NCBI GenBank assembly: GCA_907163375.1
Contig: CAJQUW010015341.1
Coordinates: 1-64,000, forward strand
Reading direction: 5' to 3'
DNA from: Prostheceraeus crozeri
Lineage: Eukaryota > Platyhelminthes > Polycladida > Euryleptidae
Length of the DNA stretch: 64,000 bases
A program made the translations under genes and the position numbers. Shown piece by piece: positions 11,240 to 22,998 of this stretch (positions are counted from its first letter, which is position 1; each line of letters starts with the position of its first letter). The notes beneath the pieces are model-generated. The model saw only the letters and a list, made by a program, of their open reading frames with translations, was not told where the DNA came from and did no database searches.

Positions 11240-12107
11240 TAGGTATCCAAAATAGCTTAGGGAGTTTTAAGTTCTCATCGTTGCAAACTATGGCGAATTC
11301 ATCTCGCAAAATATCAATATGGTTCTTGATAACACACGCAGCATTACTTTCTATAGGTGTATACGTCAGGTTACCAATTGGCGAAAAGGAACTCAGGTCA
11401 TACCCCAACTCCTTGAGCAATGTCATGACATAAAACTTTTTACAAACAAAAGCGTAATTGCTGGCTGCTTCATGTACAGAAGTCACAATAAAATTAGTGT
11501 GTAAATACTGAAGGTAAGATTCCTCTTCTTTTGTTAAACTTTCAGGGAATCTTTTCTTATTATTTCTATTATTATCATAAGTGTTCTTCATGAATCTTAA
11601 ACGATCCTCTACGACTGTCATAACTTTAGTCCTCCATTCTTGAAAATCTGACAATGGAACTTTGTACCTACGGCTGACTTTATTGACATGACGGGAAAGA
11701 GAGTTCTCTATTTCTTTATACAAGTCATGCATTTTCATGGGTTTGGATACTCGATGCTTAGTTCCTAAAGAAAATAGATTTCTCAAATTTGGGTTGCTTA
11801 CAAAATCCGTATTGCCGGTCATTACGTGTTCATAATGCTGATGAATGAAGTCACTGTGGTCTGCGCATTTACAGTCTGAAGATAAAATTTTCTCAATATC
11901 TGACAATTCTAAATCTTTAAGAAATTAACTGTAATTGCAAAATTCAAGTGATAAAGGATTGTTGAGTGAGAAATATTTGAGTATTGCTGTAGAGAGTGGT
12001 TTGAGTATTACGGTACATGCAGATTTGCAGATTGGAACTCTTATCTTCCAAAACATGACAATTATTCTCTGATTGAACCATGTGGAATGTTTTATTACGA
12101 ACAACAT
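11046..12107 (-). pseudogene. N-terminal part of a Naiad-like Penelope-like element
   Basis: 286-aa frame (11046-11906) plus an upstream piece to about 12107. PLEs are retroelements with an RT related to telomerase. Visible: a short cysteine cluster SSDCKCADHSDF at the start, VSNPNLRNLFSLGTKHR, LRDEFAIVCNDENLKLPKLF followed by WIPKLH, the PLE-typical block ahead of the RT palm. The catalytic A, B and C motifs are absent from this copy. The combination of an N-terminal C-x-C cluster and the W-x-P-K-L-H block recalls the Naiad branch of PLEs. A broken fossil with a few breaks. Confidence 0.65.
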
Positions 12108-13288
12108 GCGATGTTGTCTTTGCTTACGATTGCCCTGCCATTTTCTTGTGCCTTTAGAACAAATGTAGACTTCAGCACCATTTTGGCCATTTATAGTTAG
12201 TTCATGTAAGAGAAGTTGTTAGACACTTTCGAAATTATCATCAAATGAATGCTGTTTTAGGTCAGAGAATGTGATTTTAAATCCAAAAAAATGAAAATAA
12301 ATGTATGAATAAATTGGTTTATACATAGAACTAAATTAAGCAAACTCGTTTCTTCATGTAGACGAGCTTTAATAATCCCACTGTCATTCTCCTGTGTTGA
12401 GTGTTCAGCAAGAATGCATAGTGTATTTTGATAGCATAGCTTATGTTTCATCAGATCTAGATGTGTACCGAGGTCTCATGAACATAGAGAAAGCACTCTA
12501 TCAAAAGGCCTCTGCACCGGAAAGTCTCAGCTCCCAAATCAAGCACTTACAATGTATTTCTACTTTTTTAAGAAATAGTATATGGTGCTAAATATACTAA
12601 TGTTTGTGAGTGGAGCGGAAAATCATAATTTGGGAGAACAAATAATAATTAGACAACATACTTCGCACCAGCAATCTTGATAAAGTGAGGTATAGTGTAT
12701 GTCTGAACAGCTTCACTTGCAATCTCTACAAAAGAACATTTCCAATAAGCTGCAAAATTGATCGCTGTTAATAGAATCTGAGAGGGACAAACAATTGTGA
12801 CATTCGTGCGCGCGCTTTAAAGAATGCACATGAGCTTAGCAACATTTTCTATAATAATTCATGTTCTTACACTTTTACTTGGAACATATTCTTGATTAAA
12901 ATGTGATATTGATGAGGTGAAAATTGTGAAAATGCAGTCCTAAATGTTCATCGAATGATAAAAAGGAAAATGAACTTATTATGACTAATGTTCATTAATA
13001 AAGTAAGGAGCGGTGATCCCTTTGTTGGAAAAATAGTTTTAGCCAGTTATAGCCAGTTTTAGCCGAAGAAGGGTTACAAAAGCTGGTGGTTTTTGCCGGC
13101 CAACCCTCCTCCAGAAAGGCGATTCGAAGGAAGAGCAGCAGATATTTGAGAATGAGAATTTAATGACAATGTTGTGTGTTTGATGAGTAGGAAATTGTGG
13201 GTACAAATCGTCACAATGCTCGTGATTACAACATTAGAAGTTGTGGAGAACCATGAAGATGAACCATGTGCATGAAGATGAAATCAAG
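12108..13288. other. No gene seen
   Basis: AT-rich sequence without a recognisable protein, RNA gene or terminal repeats. It lies downstream of the host-like exon at 13.3 kb and may include its 3' untranslated region. Confidence 0.4.
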
Positions 13289-13734
13289 TCAATGGAGGTC
13301 CGGAGAAGGGAAATGGAAATCTAATTGAAGGATTGTCCTCCTCCCATGTCCAGCTATTAGGATGCCATTATTGCTACGATACGTACTACGATTATTCTTT
13401 CTGCCTCTTATCATCGCCCAAGTAAGCCGCAGCTTTCCATCGGCATCACTGTAGACAGCACCCATCACCGGTATCTCATCCACAACCAGCGCCACTTGTC
13501 TCCGGTCCAGATATCCTACACTTTGCAAGATGCCTTTGATTTCTGCTCCAGGGAAGATCGGTTGGATCTTCTGAACCAATTCTGTAAAGCTGTGGCTGCC
13601 GGGCACCAAGTCAATGCGGTGTACATCCACCCTCGTCGTGGGAAAAGGGAAGGGCTCGTGAAAAACGCTCTCTACATGGCCAGTCTTATTATCCACTTTG
13701 ACCCAAATAGGAATCCAAAACCTCAACTTGACAC
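13289..13734 (-). CDS. Terminal exon of a probable secreted host protein, unknown family
   Basis: Open for 148 codons to a stop, entered through a good acceptor (TTTCTATTTCAG ending at 13735) in phase 1. Upstream, the exon at 16147-16226 ends in a phase-1 donor in the matching frame, so the junction reads GELSAG/VKLRFWIPIW. The protein has no cysteines or membrane segment. It contains FWIPIWVKVDNKTGHVESVF, a middle with EIKGILQSVGYLDRRQVALV, and a basic stretch MIRGRKNNRSTYRSN near the end. I do not recognise the family. Codon use and GC are higher than in the flanking AT-rich DNA, which supports real coding. An antisense frame of 80 codons is taken as a shadow. Confidence 0.6.
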
Positions 13735-15040
13735 CTGAAATAGAAAGGAAATTTATCAGACAGCTTCCTCTTGGAGCAATTTAAAGATGTTTTCAAATTA
13801 TGAATGACAGATATCATTTAATGAAACGTAGGTACAAAAGTAAGTCCACAGTGGATTATATAATATTCAACAAACTTTATTACAAGCTTCATAGAATATT
13901 GCAATGAATTTGACGCATTCTACTTTATAATGAACCCAACCACCAATGCATGCCGGCGATAGGACTGCTGACGATAAACAGGTGCCGTAGATAATCAGTT
14001 CACAATGATGATGGTATAGTTCTGAAGCTTCCACAATCTCATAAATTTTTCCATCTCGTTAGAACGACAAATCATCAGTCAGCTGAATGCGAATTCAACT
14101 GATTTTCATCTCTCAGATTTTTAAACTTAGCAGAAAGATCTTGCAGCAGCTTGCAGCTTTTTCTTATCGAATCCTCAACTTTGTGGAGATTTTTTGGTTA
14201 TTTTTGATCATTACCTCAGTTCATAGCCGGTGTAAGCGCAAACATCGGACATGAACTCAAGTTGAGTTGACACTTACGCCGAAGTAAGCTCTACTAAAAT
14301 GTTGAGAGTAAAATGCGCTGCAGACGGGCCTTCTATGGATCGATACAAAAATTTGGTAAAATGGTAAAATGCCATCGACCACCACGTGTTCTCATGTGCA
14401 TTCTGGACTCCGCAGAATTTTACTTTGATATCTTAAAACGAATAGTGATTCGATACAGTGCTTCAGTCAATTGTTGCTCAAAATACAGGTACGAATCAAA
14501 ATTACGCTGAAATCTGAAGGCAATCATCAATCGTATAAGAAGCAGCAAGATATAGTACATAGAATGTCGCCGGTGAAGGCGGTGACATTGCTTGGACTGT
14601 CGCAGCGTGGTCTCAGAAAGAGCCAGGTGGCATAGCGACTTTCGTCCGCTGCCTAGGTCTTTCTCTGTCATCGAAGGAGCCGGTACACATTCGAATAAGT
14701 AACAGTTTGTGACACCAAAAATTTAGAAAAGTTCACAGCGTTCCAGTCCTTTTATGAAATTGTCATTTTTCCGTCATGCTGCATCGGAACGACACTATTG
14801 CTTATAGCAGATCCTTCGTTTGTTCAGATAGTTCTGGAATCGCAATGGGAATGATTAAAAAATGCACCCATCTCACTTGTCCTTTGTTATCTGATACAAT
14901 TGTTCCGAATTCAGTCTACTTTCGGGCAACTGAATAAATAATGATAAATCTTCATCTCATCTGCATGCACGTGACATTTCGCTTTTCTGAAAACGCTGCC
15001 AAGTGTCGTTCATTTAAACATACCTGGTTCTACCTCAGAA
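13735..15040. other. Probable intron of the secreted-protein gene, no other feature
   Basis: Lies between the two host-like exons (minus). No conserved coding segment or clear repeat was seen in this part of the intron. Confidence 0.4.
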
Positions 15041-16020
15041 TCAATAATGCGAAAAATATCAGTTTTCACTCCACAGTAATTTTAATGCCACTAAATAATT
15101 ACGAAAAAAGATAGTTGGCTACTGAGCTCCGTCAAAACTAATTTCGTAAAACAGAGCATAAGAGACACACGTCATCGGTGTAGTTCAACGCTCTCTGATA
15201 ACATTAAAATAGAATCGGAGAAAAAAATGTAAAGAAAATTAAAAATTTAATGGATACACCAATAAGGATTTGAGTGTGTCTGATAGAAGTACCCAAAAAA
15301 ATGCTAGTAAAATAGTAGTGAAAAAATAGAACTAGTAAAATCAACGATGATAAAAAATTATGTTGAGGTTACCGTTTATAAGCGAAGGTCTTAATGGGAA
15401 AATTAATTACCAAATAAGAAAACATAGGTTGAATGTCCGTCTTGTCAGTACGGGCAACAAAAAGCTGCGTAATGTTTTGAAGAAAAAATGCAAAAAAAGT
15501 AAACACAATGATTGTAGAATATGCAACAAGCTATCCCAAAATCATAACTGTGAGACATCGTGTGTTGTTTATCAATTTTCTTGTAGAAAGTGTAGTGATA
15601 AAACTGCTAGACCATTCTACATTACATACAACGAAAACAGTCTCAGTATTCGTAATAAAAGTGAACTAAGTGCTTTGTCTGAACACAGTAAGACCTGCCT
15701 TGTTAGCGGTTCGATTGATGATTTTGATGTTGAATTTCTTCTCTGCTTAAAATGTTCATGTTGAAACAAGCGTGGTGGAATCGCGATTAATCAATAAATG
15801 CCATCCTAAAATGAACAGACGTCATGAGACAACCGGAGCTATACTGCGTATCTAACGAGCCAGTTTAGACACTGTCATTTCATTGCTGTCTTGCCTTGCC
15901 TTGTCTTGAGAAAGGGTCTGGACCCGAAACGTCGGCTGTGTATACATTTTTTATTCGTCATTATTTAGTGGCATTAAAATTACTCGGGAGAGAAAACTGA
16001 CATTTTTCGCATTATTGATT
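15041..16020 (+). mobile_element. Penelope-like element relic with inverted flanks
   Basis: The 62-bp stretch 15041-15103 recurs inverted at 15959-16020 (core TAATTTTAATGCCACTAAAT). Between them is the C-terminal end of a PLE: a linker with CKKSKHNDCRICNKLSQNHN, a cysteine pair in VVYQFSCRKC, a degenerate GIY-YIG endonuclease block (PFYITYNENSLSIR) and a tail MNRRHETTG that ends near 15855. A hammerhead-like motif follows at 15905-15933. Broken fossil with several breaks. Inserted in the intron of the secreted-protein gene. Confidence 0.75.
15905..15933 (+). ncRNA. Hammerhead-like motif at PLE 3' end
   Basis: CTTGAGAAAGGGTC..GACCCGAAACGTC: a stem GGGTC/GACCC followed by GAAAC-GTC, the layout of the short hammerhead ribozymes known in PLE termini. 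The CUGAUGA box is degenerate, so activity is doubtful. Confidence 0.45.
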
Positions 16021-16146
16021 CATAATGGTCCTCCCGCCTTCAGCCATCTCTTATATTCTACCTCAGAGTTTACCCCGACATTGGTGTTCCCTCCAAGCTC
16101 GGGTAAATGGAGTAAACACTAACACGTACACTGAACATGAACTCAC

Positions 16147-16226
16147 CTGCTGAAAGTTCTCCACTGCGGACCTTGTCGGACATTGCAAGAATCATGACCA
16201 CAGTGAGCAACAGTTGAATCGATATT
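16147..16226 (-). CDS. Signal-peptide exon of the probable secreted protein
   Basis: 80-base exon between an acceptor (TTTCCAG ending at 16227) and a strong donor (GTGAGT at 16141-16146, minus). The frame that matches the next exon reads ISIQLLLTVVMILAMS and then DKVRSGELSAG, a typical signal-peptide core followed by a polar segment. There is no ATG before the hydrophobic part in this frame, so either a further 5' exon exists to the right or translation starts at the internal ATG (16193-16195). Together with 13289-13734 it would give a protein of about 175 residues. The link between the exons is inferred from phase and context, not proven. Confidence 0.5.
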
Positions 16227-16329
16227 CTGGAAATTAAAATTGCTGAAATTGATGACCATTAACTATTTCGGTCACAGAAGTACTAATAAACAGAGAATTG
16301 CAACCTCTACTAGAGTGAATGAATCCCTC

Positions 16330-16596
16330 TATCCATAGAAATTGACAACAATAAAACCTCTAGAATGGAAATTAAGCTTCATGCAATGCACAATAACGGC
16401 ACATAAATCGCACGCATTTTCACTTAGATGCACCTGCCAACGGCTGTATCATTGGGTTAGAATCAGTCACATGAGTAAATTGAAGCCTTTAATTGGTTCT
16501 TCATGCCCCAACTTAGTTCCCCCGGATGTGCCGCGACCTTGAGTCAATTTCCATTCTAGCGAACTTCAGATAAACAGTTTATTTCTATGCCTCTAT
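16330..16596. repeat. MITE-like foldback repeat
   Basis: CTAGAATGGAAATT near 16371 is matched inverted by AATTTCCATTCTAG near 16546, with ATAGAAAT/ATTTCTAT outside them. Related sequence lies at 6.3-6.4 kb. It was later split from its right flank by the hAT-type element at 16597, whose target duplication (CCTCTAT) is part of it. Confidence 0.5.
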
Positions 16597-17271
16597 CAGA
16601 GATGGAAACGGGTCTGCGGGTCACGGGTCACCCATCTGGCGTTTTCCTGGCGGGTCAGCCGGGTAATATGTATAGCATAGCATTTATGACGGACAATTTC
16701 ACAATACTTCCATTCTTGAAGAATTAATTTTCTATAAACCTCGACTTTGTTAACTTACTTATTTTATTGAATTAACATAACTATATGAAAAACTATAAGG
16801 TCAGTTTAGTCACATGCTAGAGGAGAAATTAGCAGTCGAAATACATTGATTTGATTATTATATCTCATTAACTTGATCTCCATTTCCTTTTGATTATCGA
16901 TAGGCATTAATCCTTACGAAACAACATGTTATAATTTTTTTGTTAACTTTTAAACGTGGAGGTGCAATGATAGGCTTATAAACTAGCAGAAACGTGTTTG
17001 GGCGTCTGTCATTTCGAAATATAGCTTGAACTATCAATACAAATATCACATTATTACTGGTAGGCTATTCGCTACGTGAGCGTGCATTCACATCAGTAAT
17101 CTTTTAATAAAGTCTCTGTATATCGCTATAAGATAGATGAAATAAAAGTTAAAGTTCATGTACTTTTTTGAACAATTGCGGGTCACGGGTCTGAGCTTTT
17201 GTTGCTGACCCGGGACAGACCCGCGGGTCTGCGGGTCACGGGTCGCACCACCTGATCCGTTTCCATCTCTG
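16597..17271. mobile_element. Non-autonomous hAT-type element
   Basis: 675 bp. TIRs CAGAGATGGAAACGG at the left and its exact complement at the right. Target duplication of 8 bp, GCCTCTAT left and CCCTCTAT right (7 of 8 match). The 8-bp duplication and CAGRG-type ends are known for hAT elements. Both subterminal regions hold runs of GCGGGTCACGGGTC-type repeats. No transposase coding inside. Confidence 0.8.
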
Positions 17272-17280
17272 CCCTCTATA

Positions 17281-17420
17281 TTGCGATGATCATGCCAGGA
17301 TTAAACAGACATCATGAGCTGAACAGATGAGCTGTATTCACTAACAGCCGCTTTTACAGCAACTGCTTGCAACTCTTGACGCAGTCTGTGTAGACGAAAC
17401 GTCTGATCTCAATCTTGTTC
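17281..17420 (+). mobile_element. PLE 3' tail with hammerhead-like motif
   Basis: Begins with the residues LNRHHELNR typical for the last part of PLE GIY-YIG proteins. A hammerhead-like motif lies at 17374-17403 (stem GTCT/AGAC followed by GAAAC-GTC). The rest of the element is missing to the left. Confidence 0.5.
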
Positions 17421-18408
17421 CTAAACGTGTGTCTACCCTTTTTGAGACTAGACATAATGCATAATAGGTGAAATTCTACTAAATTAGATTTGCAGCTTTG
17501 AATTCACGTACTTGACCAAGGGACTTGACCAAGGATCGACTTCAAAAAAGATCTGCACGACAAATATCAAAGATAAGCACGACGGTATAGGAGGCATCGG
17601 GAACTTTCAGGTCGTCTTCATTAGCAAACTGTTCAACACACGAGACGCAACAATAGAAAACACGAACTTCCAGACTACAATCTGTCCTCACAATTTGATA
17701 AACATTCATCAATTAGTACATCTCTTATATAAAGCTTCACACGGTGACTTCTCGCCGTCCACCTCGACCATTGAAGGCGCTGGACGCCGAAGTACTGTCC
17801 GCTTTGTGGTGACTTAACTTGACAGAATTTCTACTATGAAACCTTTTTTTTTGCTTAATCAATATCTTTAAATTTGTTATATGAAAGTCAAATCAACAGA
17901 CGGATTGAGCAAAAGGAAAAGTACTTGAACACAGTGGCGGGAGCAGCTGATCGATTCCACACGATCAATCGCGCGCGATTCTTAATTGACCAGGAATCGT
18001 GCGAGTTTTTTCAATGTGATTTCTCAATGAAATTTGCTTGATTAGTTAAAAGTACTGTTCACTCTTTCATCGTTTGAGATAAATGCAACGCGCGGGTACT
18101 CGCACCTGAGATCATGTATAGCAAGACAGAGTAGCCGTGTGAAATCCTTACATAGCATTAAACACGTTCGCATATGCCAGGTACACCATTTGTACGAATC
18201 ATAGGCCTACATGATGTCAAGACAGTCAAACAGTAGGTGCCTATGATATTATATCTCCGCCATGAAATCATATAAATACATTGATAACAATGCGTATTAA
18301 TGCCTGATTTACATTTAACATGCACACTGTGAACATAACCCGGCAACAAATGCACTTGCAGATTCGCTAATTATGAAGATTGTAGAGTTGAAGGTTGGGC
18401 ATAGAATA
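17421..18408. other. No gene seen
   Basis: Contains a 101-codon open frame without known motifs at 17512-17817 (plus), not supported further, and a TATATAAG on the minus strand near 17725 that could serve the secreted-protein gene. The latter is speculation. Confidence 0.3.
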
Positions 18409-18711
18409 GAAAGATGTCCTCAGACTTGTTAAGCACAGAAATTCCATGGCGGCAGAAGACGCAGCGCTTTACTCCCTACAGGGACTGGTCAGTACGACTC
18501 AGCATTGCCTAAAATATCTGGATCACTGACCAAGGGACTGCACAATGGGCTGTTCTGTGTTTATCTCTCCTGCGCATCGAGTGATAATCATGAAGATTAG
18601 AGAGTGACAGTTCTAGATATTTTAAGCCAGTCTGGGCCATTTCGAACCGTACTGTCTAAGGCTGTCACAGAGGTTTTGTGCCTAAAATTGTTCAAGTCTG
18701 AGGACGTCCAT
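18409..18711. repeat. Foldback repeat of about 300 bp
   Basis: AGATGTCCTCAGACTTG at the left is matched by CAAGTCTGAGGACGTCCATC at the right end. AGCACAGAAA and TTTTGTGC continue the pairing inside. The structure resembles a MITE, but no clear target duplication was found. Confidence 0.5.
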
Positions 18712-20962
18712 CTATTGGATTTGCTAATGTTTTGCAAACTTTATAAGTCTAATTGCTTGATTTAATTGATGCAGAATTATGAATCATCTCACTGTTGATG
18801 GAAGAAAGGGCAAATACCTACACTCCTACAGCTATGTTTGATAAAGTATGATTGACAAAGACCAAGAGAACCAAAAAAATTGAAATAATAGTAATATGCT
18901 TTATAGTACTGTATGTACATGATGTACTTGCAGTACTTCTATGATGGCAGATTTGCAGTAGTCTTATAGTTAGATTATCAAGACTTCTCATGCCTTGTTT
19001 GTGACTTTTTATGTGTTCCTACTTATTATGATGTTTTCCCAGATATTTCCAATTATGGTATCGCATTAATTAATAGCGCAGTTATAATTAATTGCATTTG
19101 AGTCTGAATAGACTAAGTGTCGTGTTCTTACAAGTTTAATGGAAATTATCAAGCTTTTAATGAAAAGTAATGCAAGAGATTTACTGTGAACTTCTAATCA
19201 GTGAATTTCAAAATATTCAGAAGCGCACCCGCCACTGAGAATGAAAACACATTGGAATTTCACCAGCTTGTGCACAAGCTTTCCAGTAGTATAGTCTTGT
19301 CAGTAATCTGTGACTGGTCAGATTATGACTTTGATAGCAGACGATAGAGCATCATAAAGTTGGAGGAATCCGTGGCAGATAGAATTAAAGAGGAATATAT
19401 GAAAAGGGTTAATAATCAACTAATTGTCAATCCTTTATAAATAACATACGCTCGTAAAATGATTATAAGAAATAAGAATAATTTCGCGTCTTCAGACCTT
19501 ACATGCAGACCCTTCCACTGAAAACAATACATTAGATTCTTTCACGTCCTAGAAAAACACCATGTCCAGGCTTAGAGAATGAAATAGAGAATCAATACTC
19601 AGCGCTGTCAATGTGCAAGAAATTGCTGTAGTTTGTGAAATCTTCCATGACTACATCAACAGAAGTTAAGAAGCAGTCTGAAATTTGAGTTGTACTACCT
19701 AGTTAATCGAATCTATATGAAAACATCGAAACATTAAAAATGTCGTAAATAAATTGGGAAAGCTCATTTATAGAAGGTGAAAATTATGCTATTATCATCT
19801 TATGACAGAAATTGTTATCTAACCTTTTGGAAATGATGATATCTCTGCTTCCCTCGCAATCGATCATGATATCTCGCAACAGACCTTCTCAGCTCCTCCC
19901 ATAGAAGTAGATAATAGTACATAGACTTTCTATGGTATTGTTAATTTCTATCAGGGATGTCTATGAACAATATGACATAGAACTCGGATACACAACTCCC
20001 AAAGAGTGGAGAATTGACTGTGGGCTGAATTTTTCCTATGACAGTGGAAATTTCTATGTTTGATTTGAAATTATATGCATTGCTGCAATGTTATTTTAGT
20101 CTGATCTCAAAAATGCTTCCTAAATATAGAGTGCTGTCAACCGTCGAGAAAATGGATTATCTGTGTAGAAAATCAGAAAGTGGCTTGTATTGTTGCCAAA
20201 TTTTGTCCTTGGAAAATTGTGCTACTCAAATCTCGGATATTTTGTACTCATTTCAATCAATAACTTAGTGCAAGTTTTGCGTTATATCATCTGAAACATT
20301 GCTTATAGCATGGACTAGCAAGTTTTCAAGTGACAATACGAATTCTCACCCTGTTGAACTCAAATTCAGTATAATTTACAGAGCAAACATGGAGTTTCTA
20401 CATCTTAGAAGATCTTTAAGACGTCGACAAGTTGAATTGACTGGTTTAATGACTGAAGATTCATTTCAATTTCTTAGTAAGGAACTTGACTGCAAAGTTT
20501 GTTAATATTGTTGTCGATTAACTCAACGCAGCTGTCAATTAATTAACATCATTTCTTTGATTTTCACAGAATATTTCAATGCTTGCCAGTCATATGTAAC
20601 AATATTCAGAGAATTATAATGAGCATTTAAAGTGATTCAGATAGAATATAACGACGACAGCAACTTCAACTGAATTGTGAAGAACCTAACAGACAAAGAA
20701 TGTTTGTGGCCCACTATCTAAATCGAATTTTCGTAAATAGCAAGTTATATTAGGCCCATAGTGATTGTAAAAACATTCTAGCCGTTGCATTATTATACAG
20801 AGCGCAGACTAGATTGATTTATGATGTGATTTATGCAAAAATGACACCCAGATATTTTTTTGAGGTGCTTGGTTGCGCATGTTTATATTGCAAGCTTTGG
20901 TTTCAATAAAAATTCAATGAAAATTTGGTTCATAAACTTCAATAAAAGTCAATCGAAGATTG
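18712..20962. other. No gene seen, one dispersed repeat
   Basis: AT-rich. CATAGAAGTAGATAATAGTACA near 19902 is the exact complement of sequence at 7333, marking another copy of the dispersed repeat. Open frames at 20038-20505 have no recognisable domain. Confidence 0.4.
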
Positions 20963-21873
20963 CTTCATAACCTCCTTCTATCACTCAGTAGGACATTATC
21001 AGCTTCAAATTATTATATGCATAATCCAAAAATTTGCATTGCGGCAATGGAGACAGTACATTATCACAGTACAGTATGTTCCAATGGGATTTCAATGCTT
21101 AAGCAGATAATGTCCGGAAAAATATCTATATGCATAAGAACCCTAGAGATATAATATCAGACTAGCGGTTTTTTGCGTAAATTGCGCAAGTGGTATTGAA
21201 ATGTCAGGAGGAGCCCGACCAAGTTGTTTTTGACATCGTTTAAAGTGTTAACGTTTTGATCTAAGAAATGTGATGACAGTTGATGTAATTTTCTCGATAG
21301 GCTAGATGTAATATCATGTTGTTGGCTTATTTTTAGTCAGACAATATAATATATGTACAGTAACCCTAGAAATTTGCATTCTAGTTAAAAAAGAGTATCA
21401 CGTTTCAACATTTTCTATAATTGAATAAGTCATTAATATACATGGCAAATAATCAATGGCTATTGATAACTGACCGTTCATGCACTCGTACAGTTTACTG
21501 GTCGATTTCGAGTATAGTCCCACTGGAAGTAATAATTTTTATTTTTTTTCGTGAATGTCCATCACCAATATTATTCAAATCAATCTGGTTGCTATCGACA
21601 TTTTTTTCTGCTCCTTGAATTATCAAGGATGCGGTATTTGTTTGGTCCTTTGAAATGCGTTTATAGCTGTTAACGCCTTTTTCACTACGATGACCTGTCA
21701 TTTTCATTATTATTTTACTGTCACGTCCTGCGGCAAACATACGAGTTGCCGAACTAGCACGCAAAGAATGAGTGGTATGATATCCACTGTATCCGGCCTT
21801 TTTCATTATGTCGCCAACCATAGACTCAATTGTGTGCAAGCCTACCGGCTGAATGGAATACCACACATTTCCG
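20963..21873 (-). repeat. Long inverted duplication, arm 2
   Basis: Inverted, nearly identical copy of 10328-11239. Its right end stops exactly where a 44-bp stretch shared with 6202-6245 begins (21874). Its left end stops within the PLE fragment. Confidence 0.9.
21495..21871 (-). pseudogene. C-terminal fragment of Crypton-type recombinase (duplicate of copy 3)
   Basis: About 125 codons identical to the end of copy 3 except for a few changes. Keeps THSLRASSATRMFAAG, MTGHRSEKGVNSYKR with the catalytic H-x-x-R, G-H and tyrosine, and the basic tail. MTGHRS here against ISGHRS in copy 3. The N-terminal domain and box A are missing, so it cannot be a working recombinase. Confidence 0.8.
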
Positions 21874-22003
21874 CTACGCGCCTCGGACATTCTATGCCAA
21901 TAATTCCAATATTCGTAGAATATCTAACACATCTCTCCATTATCTGTTACTGACTGCGATCAAGAGTTGCAATATTCATAGACTTCATAAGAGTTCCATA
22001 CAA

Positions 22004-22101
22004 TAGCATTATATAATGGGTTTTACGACCAGAAATATCAGGCGCAGCCTCCCTCGTCTATGTTTGATATTTCTGCCCTGAAAATCCATAATATAATGCT
22101 A
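22004..22101. repeat. 98-bp hairpin
   Basis: TAGCATTATATAATGG..AGAAATATCA is matched by TGATATTTCT..CCATAATATAATGCTA, with a loop of about 25 bases. Likely a small foldback MITE. Confidence 0.75.
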
Positions 22102-22945
22102 CATTATGCATTGAAAGAAACTACATTTCCGCTCCTCTAGAGATTTCTATCTATTTCTATGGCCTGGATTTTCCAGACTAGTGCACAGTCATGAGGTTAA
22201 TATTCACGGAATCATTTTCTCGAGGAGAAGGTGAGTGCATACATTCAGTTCCCGCCCGGCAGGGGTCAACCGCCTGTATGGAGAAACTGTGTGGTGTGAT
22301 TACAGTGTATATTGTACAATTCATCAATGTAATCAATGAATATCAATGTAGGCTTTTAACTTTCCGAGGAAAATAAGTGAATGGAGAATATGAATAGCAG
22401 AACACCGGTGCCTAAAATGCTTATGTAATTTAAGAAGCTGTCGAACAGATTGTGTGCATTTCAAGAGGAGGAGTTGTGCACCAAGAAATAGCTATCGTAT
22501 ACAGAGGATCGTACGAGCCGCGAAGCGGCGAGTACGTCCTGTTGTACGATAACTGTTTTGTCGTAGGAGTATGCTTCCCTTTTTTCCGAAAGAAACGCTA
22601 TTCTATTACATAACGCGTCGAGTTTGATGTGCTATTCATTTTAAAGTTGCAGCGGTCCAATGATGTAAAAAGGGAAACTTTCTGAGATAATGCGGCGGTC
22701 TATCAATCAGTGTCATCAGCTTGACTTTAAATATTCTATTTCAGAATGAATCGATGTTTGCTTGGTCAAATGCATCGAAGAGTGATTGGCAACATTGCAA
22801 AATAATCAGTGGTGTCATTATGAGTCAGACCCAGGAAGGCACACTGTCAAATAAGCGTGTTTTATTTCCATGTTTGAATAGTGAATATCTAACTAGCATA
22901 TTTTGTACTAACTCTTCTGCAAATCTATGAGATAAATTGCCGTCG
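22102..22945. other. No gene seen
   Basis: Includes a GC-rich mini-palindrome (CGAGCCGCGAAGCGGCGAG near 22514). Bases 22555-22575 match the outer part of the inverted repeat at 27.3 kb, so the left inverted flank appears split by about 370 bp. Confidence 0.4.
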
Positions 22946-22998
22946 ATGTGACGATAATAGACTGTCCGATAAGATAAATAAAAGCCATTGTCCAATAC
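22946..22998 (+). repeat. Inverted flank of the Crypton/Tigger block, left
   Basis: GTGACGATAATAGACTGTCC and the following 30 bases match 27253-27311 in inverted orientation with few differences. Confidence 0.75.

Noticed and set aside
17512-17817. 101-codon open frame as a gene
   Set aside because: No recognisable domain, no cysteine pattern or splice context that would support it.
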